NCBI GenBank assembly: GCA_027023915.1
Contig: JALVUB010000299.1
Span: forward strand, 1 to 15,858
Direction of reading: 5' to 3'
Origin: Sedimenticola sp.
GTDB lineage: Bacteria > Pseudomonadota > Gammaproteobacteria > Chromatiales > Chromatiaceae
Length of the DNA: 15,858 bases
Shown here: positions 1-6,727 of the stretch, piece after piece
Numbering within the stretch: the first letter of the stretch is position 1
How the letters are laid out: every line of letters starts with the position of its first letter
Made by a program: the position numbers and the translations under genes
The notes under the pieces: generated by a model
What the model was told of the DNA's origin: nothing
The model's input: only the letters and a program-made list of their open reading frames with translations
Databases searched by the model: none

Positions 1-87
1 ACCTGGGCAACCGCATCGCCTGTCCCCTCCATCGCGCCGCCCGGCGGGCGCCGCGATGGAGGGGACAGGCGATGCGGTTGCCCAGGT
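1..87. repeat. 87-bp near-perfect palindrome at the window edge
   Basis: Base i pairs with base 88-i over the whole stretch. Positions 1-36 match 52-87 exactly, 38-43 match 45-50, and the only mismatch is 37/51 (C/C). The centre is base 44, inside a small natural GC-rich hairpin. The left arm repeats DUF455 coding sequence in reverse, which no functional gene would need. A snap-back or library and assembly artefact at a contig end is the best reading. Confidence 0.9.
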
Positions 88-787
88 GGCGCGCCAGCAG
101 ATCGAAATAGGTCTGTTCCGGGTCCAGGCCCCGTTCCGCGCACAGGTGGCGAAACCAGCGGCTGCCTGCCTCCACATGGCCGATCTCGTCGCGCAGGATC
201 ACCTCCAGCACCGCCACCGAGTCATGGTCGCCCACCGCGCGGAATTTCTCCATGATGCCGGGCGTGACATCCAGTCCGCGCGCCTCCATCACCCGCGGCA
301 CCAGCGCCATGCGCAGCAGTGGGTCGCCCGCCGTCTTGCGGGCGAGCTGCCACAACCCTTCGTGTGCGGGGAAGTCTCCATAGTCGTAATCCAAGGCGCG
401 CAGCCGGTCGCGCACCAGGCGGAAATGATGCGCCTCTTCCTCCGCCACCCGCAGCCAGTCTTCACGGAACGCCAAAGGCATTTCCTGAAAGCGGCAGACC
501 GCGTCCAGCGCCAGGTTGATGGCGTTGAACTCTATGTGGGCAATGGCGTGGAGCATGGCGGCCCGTCCCTGGGGCGTGCCGAGCCGGCGCCTGGGCACCT
601 TGCCGGGGGGCACCAGTTCGGGGCGGGACGGACGACCCGCTTCAAGGGTGCCCGGCAGGTCGGGCCTGGCTTCGTTGTCGAGTTCGCCCTTTCGATACAG
701 CCGGAGGAGAAGTCCGGTCTTTGCGGTTTTGGCGTCTGGATCACGCTCCAGCAGGGCGTCGCGGGTCAGTTCGTAAAGATTTTTCAT
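1..787 (-). CDS. DUF455 ferritin-like protein, 3' end truncated
   Basis: The frame starts at ATG 787 (MKNLYELTRDALLERDP) and runs off the window. A second in-frame ATG at 796 would add MAP. The translation matches the DUF455 ferritin-like family, related in fold to di-iron helical bundles such as MiaE. Likely metal residues are E86 (HIEFNAI), E118/H121 (EEEAHHF), E168 (VMEARGLD) and E201/H204 (DEIGHVEA). The family has no settled biochemical role, so none is given. The last residues before the edge (LGNRIACPLHRG) still look native, but from about position 44 the frame passes through the second arm of a palindrome and reads nonsense. Roughly the last 15-30 residues are therefore missing. It is divergent from the motor operon at 910, with about 120 bp between them. 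Confidence 0.8.
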   Translation of the reverse strand, partial: MKNLYELTRDALLERDPDAKTAKTGLLLRLYRKGELDNEARPDLPGTLEAGRPSRPELVPPGKVPRRRLGTPQGRAAMLHAIAHIEFNAINLALDAVCRFQEMPLAFREDWLRVAEEEAHHFRLVRDRLRALDYDYGDFPAHEGLWQLARKTAGDPLLRMALVPRVMEARGLDVTPGIMEKFRAVGDHDSVAVLEVILRDEIGHVEAGSRWFRHLCAERGLDPEQTYFDLLARHLGNRIACPLHRGARRAARWRGQAMRLPR

Positions 788-868
788 GGGCGCCATGATA
801 GGTGCCGGCGCATTGCAGGGGAAGCCCCGCCCCGCCGACGACGGAGCAGCCCTGTTTGGAAGTTGTCA

Positions 869-877
869 TGCTACACT
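869..877 (+). promoter_or_regulatory. possible extended -10 for the motor operon
   Basis: TGC followed by TACACT (872-877) resembles an extended -10 element, 32 bases before the TTG start at 910. No convincing -35 lies 16-18 bp upstream (TTTGGA at 855-860 is too close). It is the only promoter-like element I could pick out in the 788-909 gap. Weak call. Confidence 0.3.
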
Positions 878-909
878 CGGTCAAAATCCAGTGACGAGGC
901 AGGCCAACC

Positions 910-1833
910 TTGCAGGTCATCTCATTCCGCTCCCATTTCAGCCGCAACACCCTTCTCCTGATGGCGCTGGTGGGCGCCGCTTTCGGTGGGGTGATCTATT
1001 GGAAACTGGATCTGCTGCGGAGTATCTATTTCGAAAACCAGCTCACCACCCTGGGTTGGATCGTCAACGGCGCCATTCTGGTCCTGTTCGCCGTGGGCGT
1101 GCTTCGCATGGTGGCCATCTTTCTGGATTATGTGCGCGAAGAGGCGGCCCTGGCGCGCTTTATCCGCAACCTGGAAACCGAAAACCTGCTGGACGGCGTG
1201 CCGGAAAAATCCATCATCGCCCGCCGTTATCACACCATGCGGCAACTTTTCGAGTCGGCCACGCCGGTCAACCAGGGGGCGTTGGCAAGCACCCTCCTCG
1301 CCAGCGAGAGCACCCGCACCAGCTTTCCAAAGTATGTGAGCAACATTCTGATTCTGACGGGCGTGTTCGGCACCATCATCTCGCTCTCCATTGCGCTGAT
1401 CGGCGCTTCCAACCTGCTTGAAAACACGGTCAACGTAAGTGGCATGGGGCTGGTGATTCATGGCATGTCCACCGCGCTTTCCACCACCATCACCGCCATC
1501 ACCTGCTATCTGTTTTACGGTTATTTCTATCTCAAGCTCACCGACGCCCAGACCAATCTGCTCAGTGCGGTGGAACAGGTGACCGCCACCCATATCGCCC
1601 CCAGGTTCCGGCTCGACCCGGAAACCACCCTTTACGAGTTTACCGGGCTGGTGCGTTCCATGCAGAAGCTGGTGAACAGGATGGAGAAGTCCCAGCTTCT
1701 CGGCATTCAGGTGCAGGAGCAGTTGCTCAAGGCGGTGGCGGCGCGTGAAGAACACGCGAGGAAAATCGATAAGGATCTGCATGCCATCATCGCGTCGCTG
1801 CGCAGGGGCTTCCGCTTGCGGGACAACGAATGA
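910..1833 (+). CDS. MotA/TolQ/ExbB-type proton-channel subunit
   Basis: 307 residues. Four membrane segments are visible at about 14-31, 47-72, 142-166 and 183-209. A cytoplasmic loop of about 70 residues separates the second from the third, as in TolQ/ExbB/MotA. Helix 3 (GVFGTIISLSIALIGAS) and helix 4 (HGMSTALSTTITAITCYLFY) follow the family's small-residue and Thr/Ser-rich pattern for the pore. The C-terminal tail (210-307) is charged and helical, probably cytoplasmic. The start is TTG 910, behind a GAGGCAGG-like stretch. The next ATG (961) would cut into the first helix, so TTG is preferred. The stop overlaps the next gene by ATGA, so the two products are probably made together as a 5:2-type stator. 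The membrane role is inferred from family and context; the driven process is unknown. Confidence 0.8.
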   Translation: MQVISFRSHFSRNTLLLMALVGAAFGGVIYWKLDLLRSIYFENQLTTLGWIVNGAILVLFAVGVLRMVAIFLDYVREEAALARFIRNLETENLLDGVPEKSIIARRYHTMRQLFESATPVNQGALASTLLASESTRTSFPKYVSNILILTGVFGTIISLSIALIGASNLLENTVNVSGMGLVIHGMSTALSTTITAITCYLFYGYFYLKLTDAQTNLLSAVEQVTATHIAPRFRLDPETTLYEFTGLVRSMQKLVNRMEKSQLLGIQVQEQLLKAVAAREEHARKIDKDLHAIIASLRRGFRLRDNE

Positions 1834-2858
1834 ACCAGAACGGCGGCTTTGTGGATTTGCGGCTGAACCGGCGGGAAACCGGCGGCAACGAGAGCTTCTG
1901 GCCTTCCTTCACCGACATCATGACAGTGGTGGTGATGATCTTTCTCATCGCCATGGTCGTGGTGCTGCTGCGCAACATGGAGCTGGTGAAGGAGTTGCGC
2001 GCCACTCTCCAGGCGGAACGCGAGGCAAAAGCCATGGCCCAGGCGGTGGGCAAGGAGAAACAGAGCATCAGCCAGCAGCTTCAGGAGGCGCTGGAACAGT
2101 TGCGCGCGGCGGACCAGCGGATCGCGGAGCTGGAATCGCGGGTGTCGCGGCTTCAGGAGCAGAACGAGATCCGCGCCCGCGCCATCGCCGACCGGGAGCA
2201 GCAGATCAAGACCCTTCAGGACGAGCGCAACAGCCTGGCGCGCCAGGTGGCACAGCTTCAACTGGAAAAAACTTCGGTGGAGAGGGCGCGGGATATTGCC
2301 CTGGAGGCAAGGGCCCAGGCGCGGGAAGCGCTGGAACAGTTGCAGCGCCGCCACCAGGAACTCAAGGAGGATCTGTCGCGGCGCGAGCTACAGGTGACCG
2401 CGCTTCAGAGCAAGTTGCAGCTTCAGAGCCGGCAACTTGCCCAGGCCCGTCAGGAACGGCAGGAGGTGGAACAGAAATATCTGCAACTGGCGGGTGACTA
2501 TGACGCTCTCAAGGTGCGCTACGACAAACTGGTCCGGCCGGCGCGCACGGCCAGGGGCCACTATCTGGTGGAGGTGCGCTACTACAAGCGCGACGGGGTT
2601 CCCCGCATCGAGTGGCGGGCCGGAGGCCAGGGCGGGTTCAGCGCGGTGTCCCTGGAAGAGCTGGAGAAACGCCTTGCCGCCCTCAAAAAGCAGCACGAGG
2701 AAGGGCTTTATGTGAAAGTGATACTGCCCAAGGACAATCACCTCTCCTTCAGCGAGGCCTGGCGCTTCACCAACAGGCTCCACAAGGGTTACGACTACTA
2801 CTATCAGGAAGTGCCCGCTGCCCAAGGCAGCGCGGAAACGAAGCCGTCTGGCGGTTGA
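1830..2858 (+). CDS. stator B-type subunit: TM-Asp, long coiled coil, ExbD/TolR-like domain
   Basis: 342 residues. A short cytoplasmic N-terminus leads to one membrane helix (about 30-47) introduced by FWPSFTDIMT. D29 occupies the place of the proton-carrying Asp in MotB, ExbD, TolR and ZorB. Residues about 50-237 are an almost unbroken Gln/Glu/Arg-rich heptad coiled coil. Residues 243-328 (HYLVEVRYY, then helix EELEKRLAALKKQ, strand LYVKVILPKD, helix FSEAWRFTNRLHKG, strand YDYYYQEVP) resemble the ExbD/TolR periplasmic fold in order and spacing. No OmpA-like peptidoglycan-binding motif is seen, so this is not a standard MotB or ZorB. It overlaps the channel gene by 4 bp. The ExbD-like assignment rests on pattern only and needs a profile or structure comparison. 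What the coiled coil reaches or pulls is unknown. Confidence 0.7.
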   Translation: MNQNGGFVDLRLNRRETGGNESFWPSFTDIMTVVVMIFLIAMVVVLLRNMELVKELRATLQAEREAKAMAQAVGKEKQSISQQLQEALEQLRAADQRIAELESRVSRLQEQNEIRARAIADREQQIKTLQDERNSLARQVAQLQLEKTSVERARDIALEARAQAREALEQLQRRHQELKEDLSRRELQVTALQSKLQLQSRQLAQARQERQEVEQKYLQLAGDYDALKVRYDKLVRPARTARGHYLVEVRYYKRDGVPRIEWRAGGQGGFSAVSLEELEKRLAALKKQHEEGLYVKVILPKDNHLSFSEAWRFTNRLHKGYDYYYQEVPAAQGSAETKPSGG

Positions 2859-2878
2859 CCCGACTGTTCAGCCTTCCT

Positions 2879-2995
2879 CCGGCACATGGAGGTGCCGGCA
2901 AAATCAATGGCCCCAAGCCATTGATTTTGGAGCAAGCCGCAAACCGCGTTTGCGGCGCGGCGGGCGCTGATAAAGCCAAGGATGGCTTTTATCAG
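2879..2995. repeat. four consecutive hairpins between convergent genes
   Basis: Stem A is CCGGCAC/GTGCCGG (2879-2898, loop 6). Stem B is 12 bp, AAAATCAATGGC/GCCATTGATTTT (2900-2928, loop 5). Stem C is GCCGCAAA/TTTGCGGC (2936-2956, loop 5). Stem D is CTGATAAAGCC/GGCTTTTATCAG with one bulged base (2967-2995), and it covers the stop codon of the VOC gene. B ends in T-runs on both strands and could act as a bidirectional terminator between the two convergent operons. The four together exceed what termination needs and may be a dispersed mosaic repeat. Confidence 0.75.
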
Positions 2996-3351
2996 AGCTT
3001 CCCTAAGAACTCCAGGGCATTGCCGTCCGGATCGCGGCAGAAAAGGGCGCGCCGGCCCGAGCGGCTAAGGGTATAGGCGATGCCCGCCTTTTCGAGACGC
3101 GCCTTCAGCGCTTCGAAATCCTCCACCACCAGCGCCAGATGACGGTCGCGGCCACCGTGCTCCGGCCTGCCTGACGCGGGATCGGGGCTGGGCAGCTCCA
3201 ACAAGTGGATCTGCTGATCCCCCACCGCCAGCCAGGCGCCGGGAAAAGGAAGATCGGGCCGTTCCACCTTCTCGAGCCCCAACAGAGTGCCGTAGAACTC
3301 CAGGGCGCGGGCGGTATCGGAAACCAGCAGGCTGATGTGATGGATGCGCAT
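2992..3351 (-). CDS. VOC family (glyoxalase/bleomycin-resistance fold) protein
   Basis: 119 residues from ATG 3351 (MRIHHISLLVSDTARALEFY). Two beta-alpha-beta-beta-beta modules are visible, the second ending RDPDGNALEFLGKL. The metal-site pattern is H5, H49 (or E52), H71 and E114, as in VOC metalloenzymes. The substrate cannot be read from sequence: glyoxalase I, dioxygenase and resistance proteins share this fold. The frame stays open to 3444, but that extension lies inside the upstream transporter gene and lacks family similarity. The start overlaps the transporter stop by one base (TAATG), so it is probably translationally coupled and in the same operon. Confidence 0.85.
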   Translation of the reverse strand: MRIHHISLLVSDTARALEFYGTLLGLEKVERPDLPFPGAWLAVGDQQIHLLELPSPDPASGRPEHGGRDRHLALVVEDFEALKARLEKAGIAYTLSRSGRRALFCRDPDGNALEFLGKL

Positions 3352-4193
3352 TACTCTGTCTCCCGAATGGCAAGGAGCCCGGCAAGGACAATCATGGCGC
3401 CGCCTGCCCACTCCCGCAGTGACAATGTCTCCCCAGCCAGCCACCAGGCACTGACCGCCCCCACGGGAATCTCGGCCAGCAGGATCACCGCCGAACGCCG
3501 CACCGGCATGTGGGAGACGCCATGGATCACCGCCAGGGTGGCGGCAAGAAAACCGAACACGCCCAGCGCCGCGCTGGCGGCCCAGGTGCTCCAGGAGAGG
3601 GGCGGCGGCGGCTCCTCCAGCAGGGCGACGGTCAGGGAGAGCAGCACCACCCCGGCCCAGGAGACCAGGGTCTTCTGGCGGGTGCCCAGCTCCTCCAGCG
3701 CCCGGGTGAGCACGTTGGTGACGGCAAAGGCGAAACCGGCGGTCACCGCCACCAGATCGCCCCAGCCAAGCGTGGCGGCCGCCGCTTCCGGTTTCCAGAG
3801 CATGAGCAGTGCGCCCGCCAGGCCGGCGACCAAGGTGAGAGCCGTCATCCGGGTGAACTGTTCATGGAGAAAAACACGCCCCAAAAGCACCGACCAGAGG
3901 GGGGAGAGGTAGAAAAGAATCAGCACCCGCGCCACCGTGCCTTCCAGCATGGCGAGCACGAAGCCCAGGTTGGTCCAGCCGGCGGCCAGGGCCATGAGCG
4001 CCGCCAGCGCGGGCCGCTTTTCCAAAGCTTGGAAGCCGGGCCAGCGCGCCAGCGCCAGGGTTATGAAGGCGGCCGAATAACCCGCCGCCATCAGCCAGGG
4101 GCCGGAGAGCCCCGCATCTTCCAGCAGTCGCAGGGGATACCAGACGATTCCCCAGAAGGTGGCGGCGAAAAGCAGACTGAGTACCGGCCCCAT
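3351..4193 (-). CDS. EamA/DMT-family inner-membrane transporter
   Basis: 280 residues, strongly hydrophobic, consistent with ten membrane helices in two EamA halves of five. The first half is about 1-132 (MGPVLSLLFAATFWGIVWY to LAGALLMLWKP). The second is about 143-278 (WGDLVAVTAGFAFAVTNVL to GGAMIVLAGLLAI), and VILLAEIPVGAVSAWWLAGE matches the usual second-half signature. Members export metabolites such as amino acids and their analogues; the substrate here is unknown. ATG 4193 lies behind an AGAGG about 11 bases upstream. It is divergent from dapC with a 40-bp gap, and dapC's -10 box abuts the start codon. The VOC gene follows in the same operon. Confidence 0.88.
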   Translation of the reverse strand: MGPVLSLLFAATFWGIVWYPLRLLEDAGLSGPWLMAAGYSAAFITLALARWPGFQALEKRPALAALMALAAGWTNLGFVLAMLEGTVARVLILFYLSPLWSVLLGRVFLHEQFTRMTALTLVAGLAGALLMLWKPEAAAATLGWGDLVAVTAGFAFAVTNVLTRALEELGTRQKTLVSWAGVVLLSLTVALLEEPPPPLSWSTWAASAALGVFGFLAATLAVIHGVSHMPVRRSAVILLAEIPVGAVSAWWLAGETLSLREWAGGAMIVLAGLLAIRETE

Positions 4194-4195
4194 TG

Positions 4196-4201
4196 TATAA
4201 T
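4196..4201 (+). promoter_or_regulatory. -10 box (TATAAT) for dapC
   Basis: A perfect TATAAT lies 32 bases before the dapC start. It would give a leader of about 25 nt containing the GGAGA ribosome site (4221-4225). The -35 region (about 4172-4178) is poor and lies inside the EamA gene, so this may be a weak or activator-dependent promoter. The box directly abuts the EamA start codon. Confidence 0.5.
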
Positions 4202-4233
4202 CCGCCTCTTTCCAGTTTCAGGAGAAGGCCGGA

Positions 4234-5430
4234 TTGAACCCCGACCTGGACAAGCTGCAACCCTACCCTTTCGAGCGGCTCCGCGCGCTGAAGGAAGGCA
4301 TCCAGCCGCCGTCCGGCCTGGATCACGTGCCGCTCTCCATCGGCGAGCCCCGCCATCCCACGCCCAGCTTCATCCGCGAGGCGGTATTGTCTCATCTGCA
4401 CGGCCTGGCCGCCTACCCGCTCACCAGGGGGATGCCTGAACTGCGCCACGCCATCGCCCGCTGGCTGGAGCGGCGCTTCGCGCTGGACGAAGGCGCCCTC
4501 GACCCCGAGACCCAGGTGTTGCCGGTGAACGGCACCCGCGAGGCCCTCTTCGCCATCGCCCAGGCGGTGGTGGACCGCTCGCGCGCCGATGCCGCGGTGC
4601 TGATGCCCAACCCCTTCTACCAGATCTACGAAGGCGCCGCCCTGCTGGCCGGCGCCGAGCCGGTCTATCTCAACTGCGACGAACAGACCGGCCTGCCCGA
4701 TTTCGACGCCGTGGATACGGCCACCTGGCGGCGCTGCCAGTTGCTCTACGTCTGTTCGCCCCACAACCCCACCGGCGCGGTGATCCCCGAGGCGGCCCTG
4801 GTGAAGCTGATGGCGCTGGCCGACGAGCACGACTTTGTCATCGCCGCCGACGAGTGTTACTCCGAGATCTATTTCGACGAGGACGAGCCGCCGGTGGGGC
4901 TGCTGCAAGCCGCCTGGCGCGGCGGGCGCCGGGATTTTCGCCGCTGCCTGGTGTTCAACAGCCTCTCCAAGCGCTCCAACGCGCCGGGGCTGCGCTCCGG
5001 CCTGGTGGCGGGCGACGCGAACCTGGTGGAGCGCTTCCTGCGCTACCGCACCTACCACGGCTGCGCCATGCCGGTACACCACCAGGTGGCCAGCCGGCTG
5101 GCCTGGGAGGACGAGGCCCACGTGGCCGAGAGCCGCCGGGAGTACCAGCGCAAGTTCGACGCCGTGCTGGAGATCCTCGACGGCTGCCTGGAGGTGAGCC
5201 GGCCACAGGCGGGGTTCTACCTCTGGACACGCACGCCGGGCTCGGACGAGGCGTTCGCGCGGGGACTGTATGCCCGCCAGAATGTCACCGTGCTGCCCGG
5301 CAGCTACCTCTCGCGGGAGGTGAACGGCTTCAACCCCGGCGCGGGACGGGTGCGCATGGCACTGGTGGCTCCCATGGACGAGTGCCTGGACGCGGCCCGG
5401 CGGATACGGTCATTCGTGGAACAGAGGTAG
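4234..5430 (+). CDS. dapC: succinyldiaminopimelate transaminase (DapC type)
   Basis: 398 residues, a class I/II PLP aminotransferase. It would make N-succinyl-LL-2,6-diaminopimelate from the 6-oxo compound with glutamate, the middle step of the succinylase lysine/DAP pathway. Visible residues are SPHNPTG (N178), AADECYSE (D206, Y209), the Schiff-base lysine K246 in NSLSKRSNAPGLRSG (R254), and R374 in GRVRMALV for the substrate carboxylate. NSLSKRSN and the adjacent dapD support DapC over a general aspartate transaminase. The start is TTG 4234, 8 bases after GGAGA, and no ATG fits better. Its TAG stop forms part of a palindromic repeat (5427-5448). Confidence 0.92.
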   Translation: MNPDLDKLQPYPFERLRALKEGIQPPSGLDHVPLSIGEPRHPTPSFIREAVLSHLHGLAAYPLTRGMPELRHAIARWLERRFALDEGALDPETQVLPVNGTREALFAIAQAVVDRSRADAAVLMPNPFYQIYEGAALLAGAEPVYLNCDEQTGLPDFDAVDTATWRRCQLLYVCSPHNPTGAVIPEAALVKLMALADEHDFVIAADECYSEIYFDEDEPPVGLLQAAWRGGRRDFRRCLVFNSLSKRSNAPGLRSGLVAGDANLVERFLRYRTYHGCAMPVHHQVASRLAWEDEAHVAESRREYQRKFDAVLEILDGCLEVSRPQAGFYLWTRTPGSDEAFARGLYARQNVTVLPGSYLSREVNGFNPGAGRVRMALVAPMDECLDAARRIRSFVEQR

Positions 5431-5540
5431 GTCGGGCTTCAGCCCGACGGAACAACCAAATACGCTGGAAGGCCGAGGGTCGGCCAGCGGCCCTGCGACA
5501 ACGCTAAAACCATTTCTGGGTCGTCGGGCAGAAGCCCGAC
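5427..5540. repeat. inverted pair of short palindromic repeats between dapC and dapD
   Basis: GTCGGGCTTCAGCCCGAC (5431-5448, preceded by GTAG) is itself an 8-bp-stem hairpin. A second copy in reverse orientation lies at 5523-5540 (GTCGGGCAGAAGCCCGAC). Between them, GGCCGAGGGTCGGCC forms a third stem. The layout is that of a BIME-like or MITE-like insertion of about 110 bp. A related pair recurs at 8405-8470. It could attenuate or stabilise the dapC-dapD message. No promoter for dapD is evident inside it. Confidence 0.75.
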
Positions 5541-5561
5541 CTTCGAAATCGAGAGGACGAT

Positions 5562-6383
5562 ATGAGCGACATTCAGAACATCATCGAGGAAGCCTTCGAA
5601 AAACGGGCCGAGATCACGCCCCGCAACGTGGACACCCTGGTGCGCGACGCGGTGATGGAGGCCATCGACCGGCTCGACCGCGGCGAGCTGCGCGTGGCCG
5701 AAAAGAAGGATGGCGACTGGGTGGTTAACGAGTGGGTCAAGAAAGCGGTGCTGCTCTCCTTCCGCATCAACGACAACGAGTTCATCAAGGGCGGCTACAC
5801 CAATTACTGGGACAAGGTGCCCTCCAAGTTCGCCGACTACAACTCCCGCGATTTCCGCGACAGCGGCGTGCGCGTGGTGCCGCCCGCCAGCGTGCGCCGT
5901 GGCGCCTACATCGCCCCCTCCTGCGTGCTCATGCCCTCCTACGTCAACATCGGCGCCTATGTCGATTCCGGCACCATGGTGGATACCTGGGCCACGGTGG
6001 GCTCCTGCGCCCAGATCGGCAAGAACGTCCACCTTTCCGGCGGCGTGGGCATTGGCGGCGTGCTGGAACCCTTGCAGGCGGCGCCCACCATCATCGAGGA
6101 CAACTGCTTCATCGGCGCCCGCTCCGAGATTGTCGAAGGGGTGATCGTTGAAGAAGGCGCGGTGATCTCCATGGGGGTCTATATCGGCCAGTCCACCCGC
6201 ATCTACGACCGCGAAAAAGACGAGATTCTTTATGGCCGCGTGCCAGCGGGCGCGGTGGTGGTGCCCGGCAACCTCCCCTCCAAGGACGGCAAGTACAGCC
6301 TCTACTGCGCCGTCATCGTCAAGCGGGTGGACGAAAAGACCCGCGCCAAGGTGGGCATCAACGAACTGCTGCGGGATATTTGA
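5562..6383 (+). CDS. dapD: tetrahydrodipicolinate N-succinyltransferase
   Basis: 273 residues, the normal length for the family (E. coli about 274). It transfers succinyl from succinyl-CoA to 2,3,4,5-tetrahydrodipicolinate, in the cytoplasm as a trimer. The N-terminal helical domain (1-100) is followed by hexapeptide repeats of a left-handed beta-helix (about 103-235, for example APSCVLMPSYVNIGAYVDSG). The catalytic acids match D141 (MVDTW) and E189 (ARSEIVEG). The C-terminal strands (236-273, YCAVIVKRVD) bind CoA. AGAGGA sits just before ATG 5562. The stop TGA shares one base with the next ATG (TGATG). Confidence 0.96.
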   Translation: MSDIQNIIEEAFEKRAEITPRNVDTLVRDAVMEAIDRLDRGELRVAEKKDGDWVVNEWVKKAVLLSFRINDNEFIKGGYTNYWDKVPSKFADYNSRDFRDSGVRVVPPASVRRGAYIAPSCVLMPSYVNIGAYVDSGTMVDTWATVGSCAQIGKNVHLSGGVGIGGVLEPLQAAPTIIEDNCFIGARSEIVEGVIVEEGAVISMGVYIGQSTRIYDREKDEILYGRVPAGAVVVPGNLPSKDGKYSLYCAVIVKRVDEKTRAKVGINELLRDI

Positions 6384-6727
6384 TGATTGAGCTTTACGGC
6401 ATTCCCAACTGCGACACCATGAAGAAGGCGCGCCGCTGGCTCGAGGCGCACGGCGTGGAATACCGCTTCCACGACTACAAGAAGGAAGGGATCGACGAGC
6501 AACGGTTGCGTGGCTGGATCGACCGGGTGGGCTGGGAGACCCTGCTCAACCGCCGTGGCATGATGTGGCGCAAGCTGCCCCAGGAAGTGCGCGACAACAT
6601 CGACGAGGCGGGCGCCATCGGCGTCATGCTCGAAACCCCCTCCATCATCAAGCGTCCCGTGCTGGAGGACGGCGACCGTCTGCTGGTGGGATTTTCGGAA
6701 GAGTCTTACACGGAGCTAACCAGATAA
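6383..6727 (+). CDS. yffB: ArsC-family reductase-like protein (YffB/Spx type)
   Basis: 114 residues with a thioredoxin-like ArsC fold. There is a single N-terminal cysteine, C10, in YGIPNCDTMKKARRWLE, and a cis-Pro loop PSIIKRPVLE (P86, R91), the arrangement of YffB and Spx rather than dedicated arsenate reductases. The physiological substrate of YffB is not established. In E. coli yffB lies directly before dapE; here one gene is inserted between them. An upstream TTG (6380) is in frame, but ATG 6383, overlapping the dapD stop, is the natural start. Confidence 0.92.
   Translation: MIELYGIPNCDTMKKARRWLEAHGVEYRFHDYKKEGIDEQRLRGWIDRVGWETLLNRRGMMWRKLPQEVRDNIDEAGAIGVMLETPSIIKRPVLEDGDRLLVGFSEESYTELTR

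Noticed and set aside
56..961. 301-codon open frame on the plus strand
   Set aside because: It is antisense to the DUF455 gene and starts inside the palindrome artefact.
910..2858. Zorya anti-phage system (ZorA/ZorB)
   Set aside because: The channel and membrane helix look alike, but the second protein has no OmpA-like domain, the channel subunit has no very long tail, and zorC/zorD or zorE are absent from the neighbourhood.
3352..3444. Longer N-terminus of the VOC gene
   Set aside because: It would be encoded inside the EamA gene. MRIHHISLLV is the normal family start and is coupled to the EamA stop.
3862..5121. 419-codon open frame on the minus strand
   Set aside because: It lies opposite dapC and overlaps the EamA gene in another frame. 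The protein is Gly/Gln/His-rich without family features.
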